This document shows, one piece after another, positions 47,547 to 55,570 of a stretch of 64,000 nucleotides of DNA. The notes beneath the pieces are model-generated. The model was not told the DNA's origin. It saw only the letters and a program-made list of their open reading frames with translations, and did not search any database. Both the position numbers and the translations under genes were made by a program. The stretch comes from Accumulibacter sp. (GTDB taxonomy: Bacteria > Pseudomonadota > Gammaproteobacteria > Burkholderiales > Rhodocyclaceae), in assembly GCA_024235695.1 (NCBI GenBank), contig JACKLX010000003.1, positions 62,001 through 126,000 of the forward strand, given 5' to 3'. Each line of letters begins with the position of its first letter. Position 1 is the first letter of the stretch.

Positions 47547-48626
47547 TCAGGCTGGACGGCGATGCGTAGCGCGCCCACCCTGGAAGCCAGCGTGAACGTC
47601 CCTGGCCGCATCTCGCAGCCGATCGACGCGTTCCTCGACGCAAAGGCATTGATTCAGCGTCTGCAGCCACAAGGGAAGGGCGGGGCTCACGCTCTTCCAG
47701 TAGAGCGGGATGAGCAGGCCGAAGCCAGCGCGCTTGTTGCGCAGCCGGGCAATGTTCAGCTCCTCCTGGCATTCGGGCGATGCGAAGTAGGCCGGGCTGA
47801 GAATCGACACGACCTTGCGGCAGCTCTCGATGGCTCGATCGATCTCGTCCTGGTACGACTTGCCCTTCTGAATCGACAGGCGAAAGTCGAACACCGTTGC
47901 CGACTGGTCGATTGCCGCGAATTCGCGCTTGAACGCGTCAGCCGCGTCTGCGTTGTCGCTACTGAAGCTGAGGAAGACATCGTACTGCCGGGAAAGCGGT
48001 GGCGGCACGCTGAGCGAGGGGCCTGCTGTGCCCGCGCCGTCAGCGTCCCGGCCTGCCTCGTCCAGCAAGGGCCGCAGCAGGGCGATGCGATCTGGATCGC
48101 GCTCGAAGATCATCAGCTCGGAGATCGGCAATCCGCGGCGCAGCCATTGGATCGACGCGTCGAGCAGCGACGCCATCATCAGCAGCGGCGACCAGCCCTG
48201 ATCGCCCGAGCTGAGGATGGGCATCGCCACGCGTTGATCCTCGCGATCCGAAAGGAAGGGAAAAAGGCCGCGAAACAGCGCTCCCACCGCTTCCGGGGGG
48301 CTGCCGAGGTGATGCGGCTCGAAGACAGCGAGGCGTCGCGTACCACGCCACTCGAAGCGATGAGCGATTTCGTGGGAAAGCCAGAAGCCGGATGTCTGCC
48401 GCAGATCGACCGCCTTGTCTCGCGCCAGCTCTGCCACCGATACGCCGCGCTCATGCAGCGCGCCGATCAGCGACCTGCTTGTCGGGTCGTAGTTGTCGGG
48501 GAAGGCGGATGCCACGAGCAGATCCACCGCGTCGTCGGCGACGAGCTCGGTGAGGTCGCCGTGAACCAGCGAGATCACTCGTTCGGTGCTGCCGTCAAAC
48601 ACCTTGATCGAACGTATTCTTTCCAT
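47547..48626 (-). CDS. Macro-like domain fused to a TIR domain
   Basis: 359 aa; AGGAGACGCG precedes ATG 48626. Residues 15-190 look like a macro (ADP-ribose-binding) fold: RVISLVHGDLTELVADDAVD, LLVASAF, and RVAMPILSSGDQGW followed by a long helix and ELMIFERDPDRIALL. Residues 214-345 are TIR: RQYDVFLSFSSDNADAADAF, FDFRLSIQKGKSYQDEIDRA, and Glu288/289 in ASPECQEELNIA. TIRs make cyclic ADP-ribose-type signals and macro domains bind such products, so the fusion may sense its own or a partner's product (inference). First gene of the three-TIR cluster. Macro call is by eye. Confidence 0.8.
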   Translation of the reverse strand: MERIRSIKVFDGSTERVISLVHGDLTELVADDAVDLLVASAFPDNYDPTSRSLIGALHERGVSVAELARDKAVDLRQTSGFWLSHEIAHRFEWRGTRRLAVFEPHHLGSPPEAVGALFRGLFPFLSDREDQRVAMPILSSGDQGWSPLLMMASLLDASIQWLRRGLPISELMIFERDPDRIALLRPLLDEAGRDADGAGTAGPSLSVPPPLSRQYDVFLSFSSDNADAADAFKREFAAIDQSATVFDFRLSIQKGKSYQDEIDRAIESCRKVVSILSPAYFASPECQEELNIARLRNKRAGFGLLIPLYWKSVSPALPLWLQTLNQCLCVEERVDRLRDAARDVHAGFQGGRATHRRPA

Positions 48627-48748
48627 CGCGTCTCCTGGCGTTCTGCCGATCCGAATTGGCGCCTTGGCGTGTCGAGTACGGTGGTGACCTCGCCGCTACC
48701 GGGCGTGCCGGCCTCCGACGACAGCGCAACTCCTTGCTCGGCCTGCTT

Positions 48749-49432
48749 CTACGCGTCCGCCGTCCTGACTGCCGGCGGCAGATGATGCACGAACCAACAC
48801 GCCGTTTCGCGCGCAAGCCACCCGAAAGCCGCGGCCGCGTCGGCCGCGTCGCCGCTCGCCGGCTGCCGCTTCAACTCCTGGCGCCCGGTCACTTCGCGCA
48901 GCGCACGCCGGTTGCTGGCTTCGACACGCGTTTCGTCCGCGCCGACGAGAACCAGCAGCGGCGAGACCAGCGTGCGCAGGTAAAGGACGCCGGCGAGGTC
49001 GATCAGGCCACCCCGGCAAACGACGGCGAAGACGTCGCGGTCACGCTGGGCGGCGACGCGTAGCGCCACCGGCGAGCAGTCGCCAGCGGCGCACAGGCCG
49101 ATCGGCAGTCTGGGCAGTTCGGCCGTGAGCATTCGTCGCTTGATTCGCGTCAGGCCGTCGAGCAGGCGCCGGGCGAGCAGCGCAACGTTGTGGTGATTGT
49201 CGGCAAAACGTTCCTCGGCCGGCGTCAGCAGGTCGAGCGTCAGTGTTGCCAAGCCGGCGTGGCGAAGGACGACCGCCAGCGCGTCGTCGCGGTTCTCGGG
49301 GCTCGCGCCGGCATGTCCGAGGACGATCAGCGCCGCGGCGCGTGCCGGCAGTGTCAGCAGACCGTGCAGCGGGCCGTGGGCGGTGTCGATCGAGATCGCT
49401 GTTTCGCCCGCCAGGGCGATGGCTTCGGTCAA
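48749..49432 (-). CDS. Alpha/beta hydrolase of the dienelactone-hydrolase type
   Basis: 227 aa. HGPLHGLLTLPARAAALIVL, GHAGASPENRDDALAVVLRH, LATLTLDLLTPAEERFADNH and GLCAAGDCSPVALRVAAQRD fit the short DLH-like fold; the nucleophile elbow here reads AAGDCSP rather than G-x-S/C-x-G, and LLVLVGADETRVEASN and FVHHL supply Asp and His candidates. The only sensible start is TTG 49432, which overlaps the amrS stop as TTGA. Substrate unknown; coupling suggests a link to the radical SAM gene. Confidence 0.75.
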   Translation of the reverse strand: MTEAIALAGETAISIDTAHGPLHGLLTLPARAAALIVLGHAGASPENRDDALAVVLRHAGLATLTLDLLTPAEERFADNHHNVALLARRLLDGLTRIKRRMLTAELPRLPIGLCAAGDCSPVALRVAAQRDRDVFAVVCRGGLIDLAGVLYLRTLVSPLLVLVGADETRVEASNRRALREVTGRQELKRQPASGDAADAAAAFGWLARETACWFVHHLPPAVRTADA

Positions 49433-50538
49433 CGGCGGACCAGCCTGACGGGTACGCGACGTGGGCCGAAAGGCTTGCCGAAGCGCGCGAAATGGCCGGC
49501 GATCGGTGTTGCACAGTGCGGGCAGCGACCATCGCTGGGCAGGTCGTAATGACGGATGTTGTACCAGTCGCGCTCGATCAGGGCCGCCTGGCAACCGGGA
49601 CAGAAGGTGGTGCCCCCTTCGGTGTCGTGGACGTTGCCGGTATAGACGTAGTGCAGGCCCGCCTCGAGCGCGATGCGGCGGGCTTGGGTCAGGGTCGACG
49701 GCGGCGTCGGCGGCAGCTCGCTCATCTTCCAGTCGGGATGAAAGGCGCTGAAGTGCAGCGGCACGTCCGGCCCCAGTTCGCGCGCCACCCAGTCGGCGAG
49801 CGCCTTGACCTCGCTGGCCGAATCGTTGCGGCCGGGGATCAGCAGGGTGGTGATTTCCAGCCAGCACGGCGTTTCGTGATGGATGTAGGCAAGCACGTCG
49901 AGGACCGGTTGCAGGTGGCCACCGCAGAGCCGGTAGTAGAAATCATCGGTAAACGCCTTGAGATCGACGTTGGCACCGTCCATCACGGCGAAGAACTCGC
50001 GCGCCGGCTCGGGATGCATGTAGCCGGCGGTCACCGCGACGGTCCGGATGCCTTGCGCGCGGCAGGCGATGGCGGTATCGATCGCGTACTCGGCGAAGAT
50101 CACCGGGTCGTTGTAGGTGAAGGCCACCGACTGCGCGCCGTAGGCCGACGCGGCGGCGGCGATGCCTTCCGGGCTGGCGGCGTCGAGCAGGCGGTCCATG
50201 TCCTTCGATTTCGAGATGTCCCAGTTCTGGCAGAACTTGCACGCCAGGTTGCAGCCGGCGGTGCCGAAGGAAAGGATCGACGAGCCGGGATAGAAGTGGT
50301 TCAGGGGCTTCTTTTCGATCGGGTCGATGCAGAAACCCGATGAGCGGCCGTAGGTGGTCAGGATCATCTCGCCGCCGATGTTCTGGCGAACGAAGCAGGC
50401 ACCGCGCTGGCCGTCGTGCAGCTTGCAGTCGCGCGGGCAGAGATCGCACTGGATCCGCTCGTCCGCGATGGCATGCCACCAGCGACCGGGGTGTGCCGAT
50501 TCCGGCGTTTTCAGCGAGGTGTTCAGGTCTCTTGCCAT
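49429..50538 (-). CDS. amrS: AmmeMemoRadiSam system radical SAM enzyme
   Basis: 369 aa. N-terminal Cys cluster IQCDLCPRDCKLHDGQRGAC, the radical SAM CX3CX2C in SFGTAGCNLACKFCQNWDIS, VAFTYNDPVIFAEYAID, VDLKAFTDDFYYRLC and LEITTLLIPGRNDS. A C-terminal zinc-ribbon-like FCPGCQAALIE and RCPHCATPIAGH follow. The system (AMMECR1, Memo, radical SAM) is conserved in bacteria and archaea; its reaction is not settled to my knowledge. Start overlaps amrA by 16 bp. Confidence 0.95.
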   Translation of the reverse strand: MARDLNTSLKTPESAHPGRWWHAIADERIQCDLCPRDCKLHDGQRGACFVRQNIGGEMILTTYGRSSGFCIDPIEKKPLNHFYPGSSILSFGTAGCNLACKFCQNWDISKSKDMDRLLDAASPEGIAAAASAYGAQSVAFTYNDPVIFAEYAIDTAIACRAQGIRTVAVTAGYMHPEPAREFFAVMDGANVDLKAFTDDFYYRLCGGHLQPVLDVLAYIHHETPCWLEITTLLIPGRNDSASEVKALADWVARELGPDVPLHFSAFHPDWKMSELPPTPPSTLTQARRIALEAGLHYVYTGNVHDTEGGTTFCPGCQAALIERDWYNIRHYDLPSDGRCPHCATPIAGHFARFGKPFGPRRVPVRLVRR

Positions 50539-51071
50539 TTTCTTGCTCCATAACGCGCCAGGGTGAGCTGCTCGTCCCAGAAGTCGGCGGGCAGGCCGGC
50601 CTTCACCTTGAGCTCGGCGAGAAACTGCCGCGGATCGGCGAGCGACGCCCAGACCTGCGGCAGGAAAGTGGCTCGTCGCCGGCCGCAGCTCAGGATCAGC
50701 CCGTCGATGCCGGGGCGCAGACGGGCCAGGGCGTCGGCCTCGTCGCTCACCGGGAAGGGCTCCGGGGTCGTCAGCAGCGAGACCTCGAGCCGCGTGCGAG
50801 GAAACTCCTGCGCGCTCAGCGGCGCGAAGCGCGGGTCGCCAAAAGCGGCGGCGACGGCATTCTCGGCGACGTCGACGGCCAGTGGCCGGTGCGCTTCCAG
50901 GCTGCCGATGCAGCCGCGCAGACGGCCGTTCTGGGTCAGGGTGACGAAAGTCGCGCCGGGCTCGGCGAGTTCCGGAAGGTCGCCGACCGGCTGCGGCGCG
51001 ACCCCGAAGCGTTCGCCGATGGCGTTGCGCGCGCTGAGCAGCAGTGCGCTGCCGAGGGCCTCAGTGGACAT
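50523..51071 (-). CDS. amrA: AmmeMemoRadiSam system protein A (AMMECR1 domain)
   Basis: 182 aa. ALGSALLLSARNAIGERFGV, FVTLTQNGRLRGCIGSLEAH (the LRGCIG AMMECR1 motif), VAENAVAAAFGDPRFAPLSA, LEVSLLTTPEPF, GIDGLILSCGRRRATFLPQV and WASLADPRQFLAELKVKAGL. This is a complete AMMECR1 domain, function unknown, with the invariant Cys in RGCIG. ATG 51071 lies inside the 3' end of amrB (11-bp overlap). Confidence 0.95.
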   Translation of the reverse strand: MSTEALGSALLLSARNAIGERFGVAPQPVGDLPELAEPGATFVTLTQNGRLRGCIGSLEAHRPLAVDVAENAVAAAFGDPRFAPLSAQEFPRTRLEVSLLTTPEPFPVSDEADALARLRPGIDGLILSCGRRRATFLPQVWASLADPRQFLAELKVKAGLPADFWDEQLTLARYGARKWQET

Positions 51072-51888
51072 CGTCCAACTCGCTGCTGAAAGCAAAGGCG
51101 CCGTAGCCGACGACGCGCGACCGGTCGCCGGCGGTATCACCGGAGTTGCGCAGGTCGATCAGTTGCGCCTTCAGACCGTGTCGACGCGCCGCCAGCAGCA
51201 GCCCGTTGACCGGCGTTGCGCCGCAGGCTTGCTGGTGGTCGAGCCGTGGCTCGAGCGCGACGATCTGCCGTGCGGTTTCGCTGTCGGTCGCCCGCGCCAC
51301 GGGGTAGGGCAGGTAGTGCGACAGGTCGGAGCTGATCACGATCAGCGTCTCGTCACCGCCCCAAAGGCGATCGAGCACTTCCGCGACCTGCTCCGCCGAC
51401 GCGCGGCCGACCGCCAGCGGCACCAGTGCAAACTGCTCGAGGACGGCCTGCAGGAACGGCAGTTGCACCTCCAGCGAGTGTTCCAGGGCATGCGCGGCGT
51501 CGCTGACGACGACCTGCGGCAGCGGCGCAATCGCCGCGATCGCGGCGCGGTCCACCGCTACGACGCCGAGCGGCGTGGCGAAGGCGCTGACGGCAGGGGC
51601 CGCCAGGCCATTGACCGCAACGCGGTGCGTCGGCCCGAGCAGGACCACCCGCCGGATGCTCTCGCGCAAGGCGTGCAGCGGCGCATAGACGCTGGCGGCA
51701 ATCGGTCCGGAATAGACGTAGCCGGCATGCGGCGCAATGATCGCCTTGGCGCGAAAACCCGCCGCCGGCGGTGCCTCGGCCAGCAGCGAGCGAAGGTCGC
51801 GCGCCAGCACTGCCGGCGAACCGGGATAGAAGCTGCCGGCGACCGCGGCCGGGCGAACGCCTGGTGTCTCTGCTGTCGAGTGGCTCAT
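51061..51888 (-). CDS. amrB: AmmeMemoRadiSam system protein B (Memo family)
   Basis: 275 aa. VRPAAVAGSFYPGSPAVLAR, AIIAPHAGYVYSGPIAASVY, RVVLLGPTHRV, HSLEVQLPFLQ, VISSDLSHYLPYPVA and CGATPVNGLLLAARRHG are the Memo motifs, with the metal-site histidines in APHAGY, GPTHRV and SSDLSHY. Memo is related to extradiol dioxygenases. First gene of the amrB-amrA-amrS-hydrolase operon, divergent from ispD. Confidence 0.95.
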   Translation of the reverse strand: MSHSTAETPGVRPAAVAGSFYPGSPAVLARDLRSLLAEAPPAAGFRAKAIIAPHAGYVYSGPIAASVYAPLHALRESIRRVVLLGPTHRVAVNGLAAPAVSAFATPLGVVAVDRAAIAAIAPLPQVVVSDAAHALEHSLEVQLPFLQAVLEQFALVPLAVGRASAEQVAEVLDRLWGGDETLIVISSDLSHYLPYPVARATDSETARQIVALEPRLDHQQACGATPVNGLLLAARRHGLKAQLIDLRNSGDTAGDRSRVVGYGAFAFSSELDDVH

Positions 51889-52007
51889 GCGCGTGTCCTC
51901 GGTGGGTCCTGCTGAGCGAGACCGTCCGCCACCGCGAAAGCCGTGGCCCCATTCTGCCGGTTCGGCGCGCGACGGTCTGGTTTCATCAATCGCTTACCTT
52001 CTATGGT

Positions 52008-52013
52008 TAAAAT
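52008..52013 (+). promoter_or_regulatory. Candidate -10 for ispD, implying a leaderless transcript
   Basis: TAAAAT ends 6 bp before the ispD ATG, and no Shine-Dalgarno sequence precedes that ATG. A start point 6-7 nt after the hexamer would be the A of the start codon. The same spacing is seen before tsaB (TAAAAT at 63039-63044). The -35 regions are weak in both. Confidence 0.45.
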
Positions 52014-52019
52014 TACGCC

Positions 52020-52718
52020 ATGCTACGCCACTTCGCAATCGTCCCTGCCGCCGGTAGCGGATCTCGTTTCGGCGGCGAGACGCCAAAGCAGTATCAGTCG
52101 ATCGCCGGCCGCCCGATGATCTACTACAGCCTCGCCGCCCTGTGCCGCAGTTCGCGCATCGATCGCGTCTGGGTGGTGCTGTCTCCGGACGATAGATGGT
52201 GGCGGCAGTACGATTGGACAAGCCTCGGGCACAAGCTGGAGACGGTTTATTGTGGTGGCGCCAGTCGCTCGGCGAGCGTCGCCAACGGCCTGCACGCCGC
52301 CGCAACCGCCGCCCATGACGACGACTGGGTGCTGGTCCATGACGCCGCACGCCCCTGCCTGTCGCAGGCGAATCTGGCGGCCCTGTGCGACGAACTGGCC
52401 GACGATCCGGTCGGCGGCATCCTGGCGGTACCGCTCGCCGATACGCTGAAGCGTGCCGACGACCAGCAGCGCGTCGCGCGCACCGAATCGCGTCACGGCC
52501 TGTGGCAGGCGCAGACGCCGCAGATGTTCCGTTACGGCTTGCTGCGCCGGGTGCTGGCCGAGTACGCCGACGGCACCGACGAGGCGTCGGCGGTCGAGGC
52601 GGCCGGTTTGCAACCGCGTCTGGTGCGTGGCGATGCCAGCAACTTCAAGGTCACCTATCCGGCCGATCTGCGGCAGGCAGAACAGATCCTGCAGGGCAGG
52701 GCGCGGGTGGACGAATGA
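52020..52718 (+). CDS. ispD: 2-C-methyl-D-erythritol 4-phosphate cytidylyltransferase
   Basis: 232 aa. Third enzyme of the MEP isoprenoid pathway, joining CTP and [23 protein letters not shown] holds the Arg/Lys catalytic pair; [54 protein letters not shown] and [10 protein letters not shown] are all present. It is coupled to ispF by ATGA (52715-52718). No ribosome site; see the promoter note. Confidence 0.97.
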   Translation: MLRHFAIVPAAGSGSRFGGETPKQYQSIAGRPMIYYSLAALCRSSRIDRVWVVLSPDDRWWRQYDWTSLGHKLETVYCGGASRSASVANGLHAAATAAHDDDWVLVHDAARPCLSQANLAALCDELADDPVGGILAVPLADTLKRADDQQRVARTESRHGLWQAQTPQMFRYGLLRRVLAEYADGTDEASAVEAAGLQPRLVRGDASNFKVTYPADLRQAEQILQGRARVDE

Positions 52719-53194
52719 TCCGCATCGGCCAGGGTTGCGATATCCACGCGCTGGTTCCGGGTCGCAAGATGATCCTCGGCGGCGTCGACATCGCGCATGG
52801 CACGGGCCTGCTGGGCCATTCCGACGCCGACGCGCTGCTGCACGCGATCACCGATGCGCTGCTCGGCGCGGCCGCGCTCGGCGATATCGGCCGCCATTTC
52901 CCCGATAGCGACCCGCGCTATCGCGCTGCCGACAGCCGCCGGCTGCTGCGCGCCACCGTCGCCCTGCTGACGCGGGCGGGCTGGAAGGTCGCTAACGTCG
53001 ACGCGACGATCATCGCCCAGCAGCCGAAGCTGGCGCCGTATCTGCCGCAGATGGTCGTCAATATCGCCGCCGACCTGCAGGTGCCCAGCACCTGTGTCAA
53101 CGTCAAGGCGAAGACCGCCGAGCGACTCGGTTTCGTCGGACGCGGCGAGGGAGTTGCGACCGAGGCGGTAGTGTTGATCATGCACGCGGACTGA
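52715..53194 (+). CDS. ispF: 2-C-methyl-D-erythritol 2,4-cyclodiphosphate synthase
   Basis: 159 aa, standard size. Zinc ligands are Asp and His in [12 protein letters not shown] and the His in [56 protein letters not shown] and [20 protein letters not shown] complete the family. It cyclises CDP-ME-2-phosphate, releasing CMP. ATG 52715 overlaps the ispD stop. Confidence 0.97.
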   Translation: MIRIGQGCDIHALVPGRKMILGGVDIAHGTGLLGHSDADALLHAITDALLGAAALGDIGRHFPDSDPRYRAADSRRLLRATVALLTRAGWKVANVDATIIAQQPKLAPYLPQMVVNIAADLQVPSTCVNVKAKTAERLGFVGRGEGVATEAVVLIMHAD

Positions 53195-53242
53195 GTCGGG
53201 CGCTTGTCTTGCTTTCGCCCTGCCGGCATCGCGGCGCGCTTG

Positions 53243-53266
53243 GCGAGCGCCTTCGAAGGCGCTCGC
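53243..53266. repeat. Perfect 24-bp palindrome after ispF
   Basis: The half-site GCGAGCGCCTTC is followed directly by its exact reverse complement. There is no T-run after it, so a simple terminator is doubtful; it could be an mRNA-end hairpin or a protein-binding site between ispF and the acyltransferase. Confidence 0.75.
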
Positions 53267-53290
53267 TCAGCACTTGCCCGGGAGCCGCAA

Positions 53291-54343
53291 TTGTCGGGCG
53301 ACGATAGTCGGCGCTTGAGCCGCAACAACTTCGATCTGCTGCGGCTGTTGTTCGCGGCAACGGTTTGCCTGGTTCACGCGCATGAACTCTCGGGATTTAA
53401 CGAGCTCGGCTGGTTTTCCGGATGGTTGTCGGCGGCGGTCGCGGTCAAGGCCTTCTTCGTCGTCAGCGGCTTTCTGATCTTCATGAGCCATGAACGCTCG
53501 AAATCTCTCGCCGCTTACGCCAGCAAGCGCGTCCGGCGCATCTACCCGGCCTACTTCACGGTTGTGAGCCTGTCGGCGATAGGCCTGGTGGCGATCAGTA
53601 CGGCCAGCGTCGGCGAGTATTTCTCGCTGTCCTGGGTCAGGTATCTGGTCGCCAATCTCACTTTCCTGAACTTCCTGCAGCCGACCCTGCCCGGTGTTTT
53701 CGAGGCCAACAGGCTGGCCGCGGTCAATGGCGCGCTATGGACGCTCAAGATCGAAGTGATGTTCTACCTGCTGGTGCCGTTCTACGGCGTGCTGTTCCGG
53801 AAGTTCTCGCTTCTTCCCGTGCTGCTGCTCACCTACGCTGCTTCCGTGGCCTATGGCGGGCTGTTCAGCCTGGCGGCGGAACGCACCGGCGATGCGATCT
53901 ACGCCGAACTCGGCCGCCAGTTGCCCGGTCAGCTCTGCTACTTCATGGCCGGCGCTTTCCTCTATTACTACCAGGCGCTGTTCGAACGCCGGCTGGGATG
54001 CTTTCTGTTGGCGGCGCTGGCGGTGCTCGCCATCGATCTCCTGTACGCCTTGCCGCTGCTGGAACCGTTCGCGCTGGCGGTCGTCGTCGTCTTCTTCGGC
54101 CTGTTCGCATACGTCGGCAATTTCAGCAAGTACGGTGACTTTTCCTACGGCGTGTACATCATTCACTTCCCGGTCATCCAGCTGCTGGTCGATGCCGGCT
54201 GCTTCCGGGACCGCCCGTGGCCGTTCTTCGGGGTCTTCGTCGCGATCACGGCGGTCGGCGCGATGGCCCTCTGGCACCTGGTCGAGAAGCGCTTCCTGTT
54301 GCGCGGCAGCCATTACGTTGCGGCCGACACGGCAGCGCGCTAA
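53291..54343 (+). CDS. Acyltransferase 3 family membrane protein
   Basis: About 350 aa with nine or ten membrane helices. RNNFDLLRLLFAATVCLVHA is the family start with its His; AFFVVSGFLIFMSHERSKSL, RVRRIYPAYFTVVSLSA, LWTLKIEVMFYLLVPFYG and YGVYIIHFPVIQLLVDAG follow. OafA/NodX-like proteins O-acylate surface sugars. No ATG exists at the N-terminus. TTG 53291, with GGGAG upstream and after the palindrome, is chosen; TTG 53204 would give 379 aa. No polysaccharide cluster is nearby. Confidence 0.85.
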   Translation: MSGDDSRRLSRNNFDLLRLLFAATVCLVHAHELSGFNELGWFSGWLSAAVAVKAFFVVSGFLIFMSHERSKSLAAYASKRVRRIYPAYFTVVSLSAIGLVAISTASVGEYFSLSWVRYLVANLTFLNFLQPTLPGVFEANRLAAVNGALWTLKIEVMFYLLVPFYGVLFRKFSLLPVLLLTYAASVAYGGLFSLAAERTGDAIYAELGRQLPGQLCYFMAGAFLYYYQALFERRLGCFLLAALAVLAIDLLYALPLLEPFALAVVVVFFGLFAYVGNFSKYGDFSYGVYIIHFPVIQLLVDAGCFRDRPWPFFGVFVAITAVGAMALWHLVEKRFLLRGSHYVAADTAAR

Positions 54344-54466
54344 GGCGCTGCCAACCGCCCGCGCCAGCGAACCGGCGCCGGCTCCTGTCGCCGGTCAGGG
54401 CGGCCACCAAGGCCAGCGGTGGCAGCGACATCGCCGCCGGCACGTCGCTTGCGCGCGCCTTGAGAG

Positions 54467-55513
54467 CTACCTGCTTGTCGCCAGCCGCTGCAGGCGAATC
54501 GGTCGCTCGGCCTGTTGGCTGTTCAGCCACAGCGTGCCGGTCATGCTCTTGCCATCGGCCGCGAGGCGGCTGTGGAGGTTGCCCGAGTCGACCATCGTCT
54601 CGCCGGGGCTGCTGAAGATCTGCAGCGCGATGTCGATCACCAGATCGTCGCCCGGAAGGCGGCTGGCGCTGCCCTTGCCGCGGTAGGTGACGGCCTCGAG
54701 TTCGCTGCCGAAACGCTCGCGCCAGAACTTGCGGTAGTCTGCCCAGTCGGCACGCTGAGCGATCGCCAGCGGCCGACTGTTGAGCTCGACCTGCTCGCCG
54801 GTCTGGCGCATCGACAGCGAGAGCGTCTCATCGGCTGACAGCGTCGCCAACCAGGCGCCGCTGACGTCGCCGGCCGAGTCCGCGACGCTGCTCGCGCCGT
54901 CGAGCGCGGCTGGCGGCACTTGCCGCGTGTACCAGCCGACGGCAAGGGCCAGCAGGGCCAGCGCGACGGCCGCCGCGACCGGCCAGCGTCGGCGCGCGAC
55001 CGTTTCCGGCGTCGCTGCGCTGCCTTGCGATGCGCCTTGCGGCGCCGGAACGATGCCGAGCGCGCGCAGATCGCTGACCAGCCGTGTGACGTCGTGCTGC
55101 CAGTCGTAGGCGCGCAGCGGCCGCCAGGTGAATTCGCCGATGCGATCGAACGGCGCCGGCAGGGTGGCGGCGTCGGGTGGCGTTTCCAGTCCGTCGCAGA
55201 GCAGGGGGATGAGATGCGCGCCGCCGTGCAGCGCGTCGGCAACTTCGCGTCGGACCGGGTCGGCCGGATCGGCGATGCGCAGCCTGCCGTGTTCGTCGGT
55301 CGCGGCCAGCAGCTGGGGTGTGAGCAGCAGCAGGAGAACCGGTCTGCCCCGCAGTGTTGCGGCGATTTCGTCGCGCCAGCGGACGCCGGCGCGCAGGTCG
55401 TCCTTGTCGAGAAAGACCTGCTCATCGCCGAACAGGGCGCCGAGGTCGCGCGCCAGGGCGGTTGCCTTGTCCCTGCCGTCGGACGTTCGGTAGCTGATGA
55501 ACAACTGTGCCAT
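54467..55513 (-). CDS. Membrane-anchored TIR protein with C-terminal beta domain
   Basis: 348 aa. TIR residues 1-155: MAQLFISYRTSDGRDKATAL, QVFLDKDDLRAGVRWRDEIA, and Glu90 in DPVRREVADAL. Linker, then one membrane helix at about 178-195 (VAAAVALALLALAVGWYT). The C-terminal 150 residues (DVSGAWLATLSADETLSLSM; QVELNSRPLAIA; DLVIDIALQIF) resemble a small lipocalin-like or beta-sandwich domain outside the membrane. Same layout as the TIR-TM-BNR protein at 45985-47370 but with a different sensor end. A peptidoglycan amidase gene lies 57 bp upstream on the same strand. Confidence 0.88.
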   Translation of the reverse strand: MAQLFISYRTSDGRDKATALARDLGALFGDEQVFLDKDDLRAGVRWRDEIAATLRGRPVLLLLLTPQLLAATDEHGRLRIADPADPVRREVADALHGGAHLIPLLCDGLETPPDAATLPAPFDRIGEFTWRPLRAYDWQHDVTRLVSDLRALGIVPAPQGASQGSAATPETVARRRWPVAAAVALALLALAVGWYTRQVPPAALDGASSVADSAGDVSGAWLATLSADETLSLSMRQTGEQVELNSRPLAIAQRADWADYRKFWRERFGSELEAVTYRGKGSASRLPGDDLVIDIALQIFSSPGETMVDSGNLHSRLAADGKSMTGTLWLNSQQAERPIRLQRLATSR

Positions 55514-55570
55514 TGGCGTGCAGCGCCGTCGGCGTCGCCCGCTCAGCGACGCCGCCGAGACCGCCGCCGA

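Noticed and set aside
48665-48700. Another possible PIN-start remnant (shared GTACTCGACAC)
   Set aside because: Only about 11 bp match and the reading frame does not continue as a PIN domain, so chance is likely.
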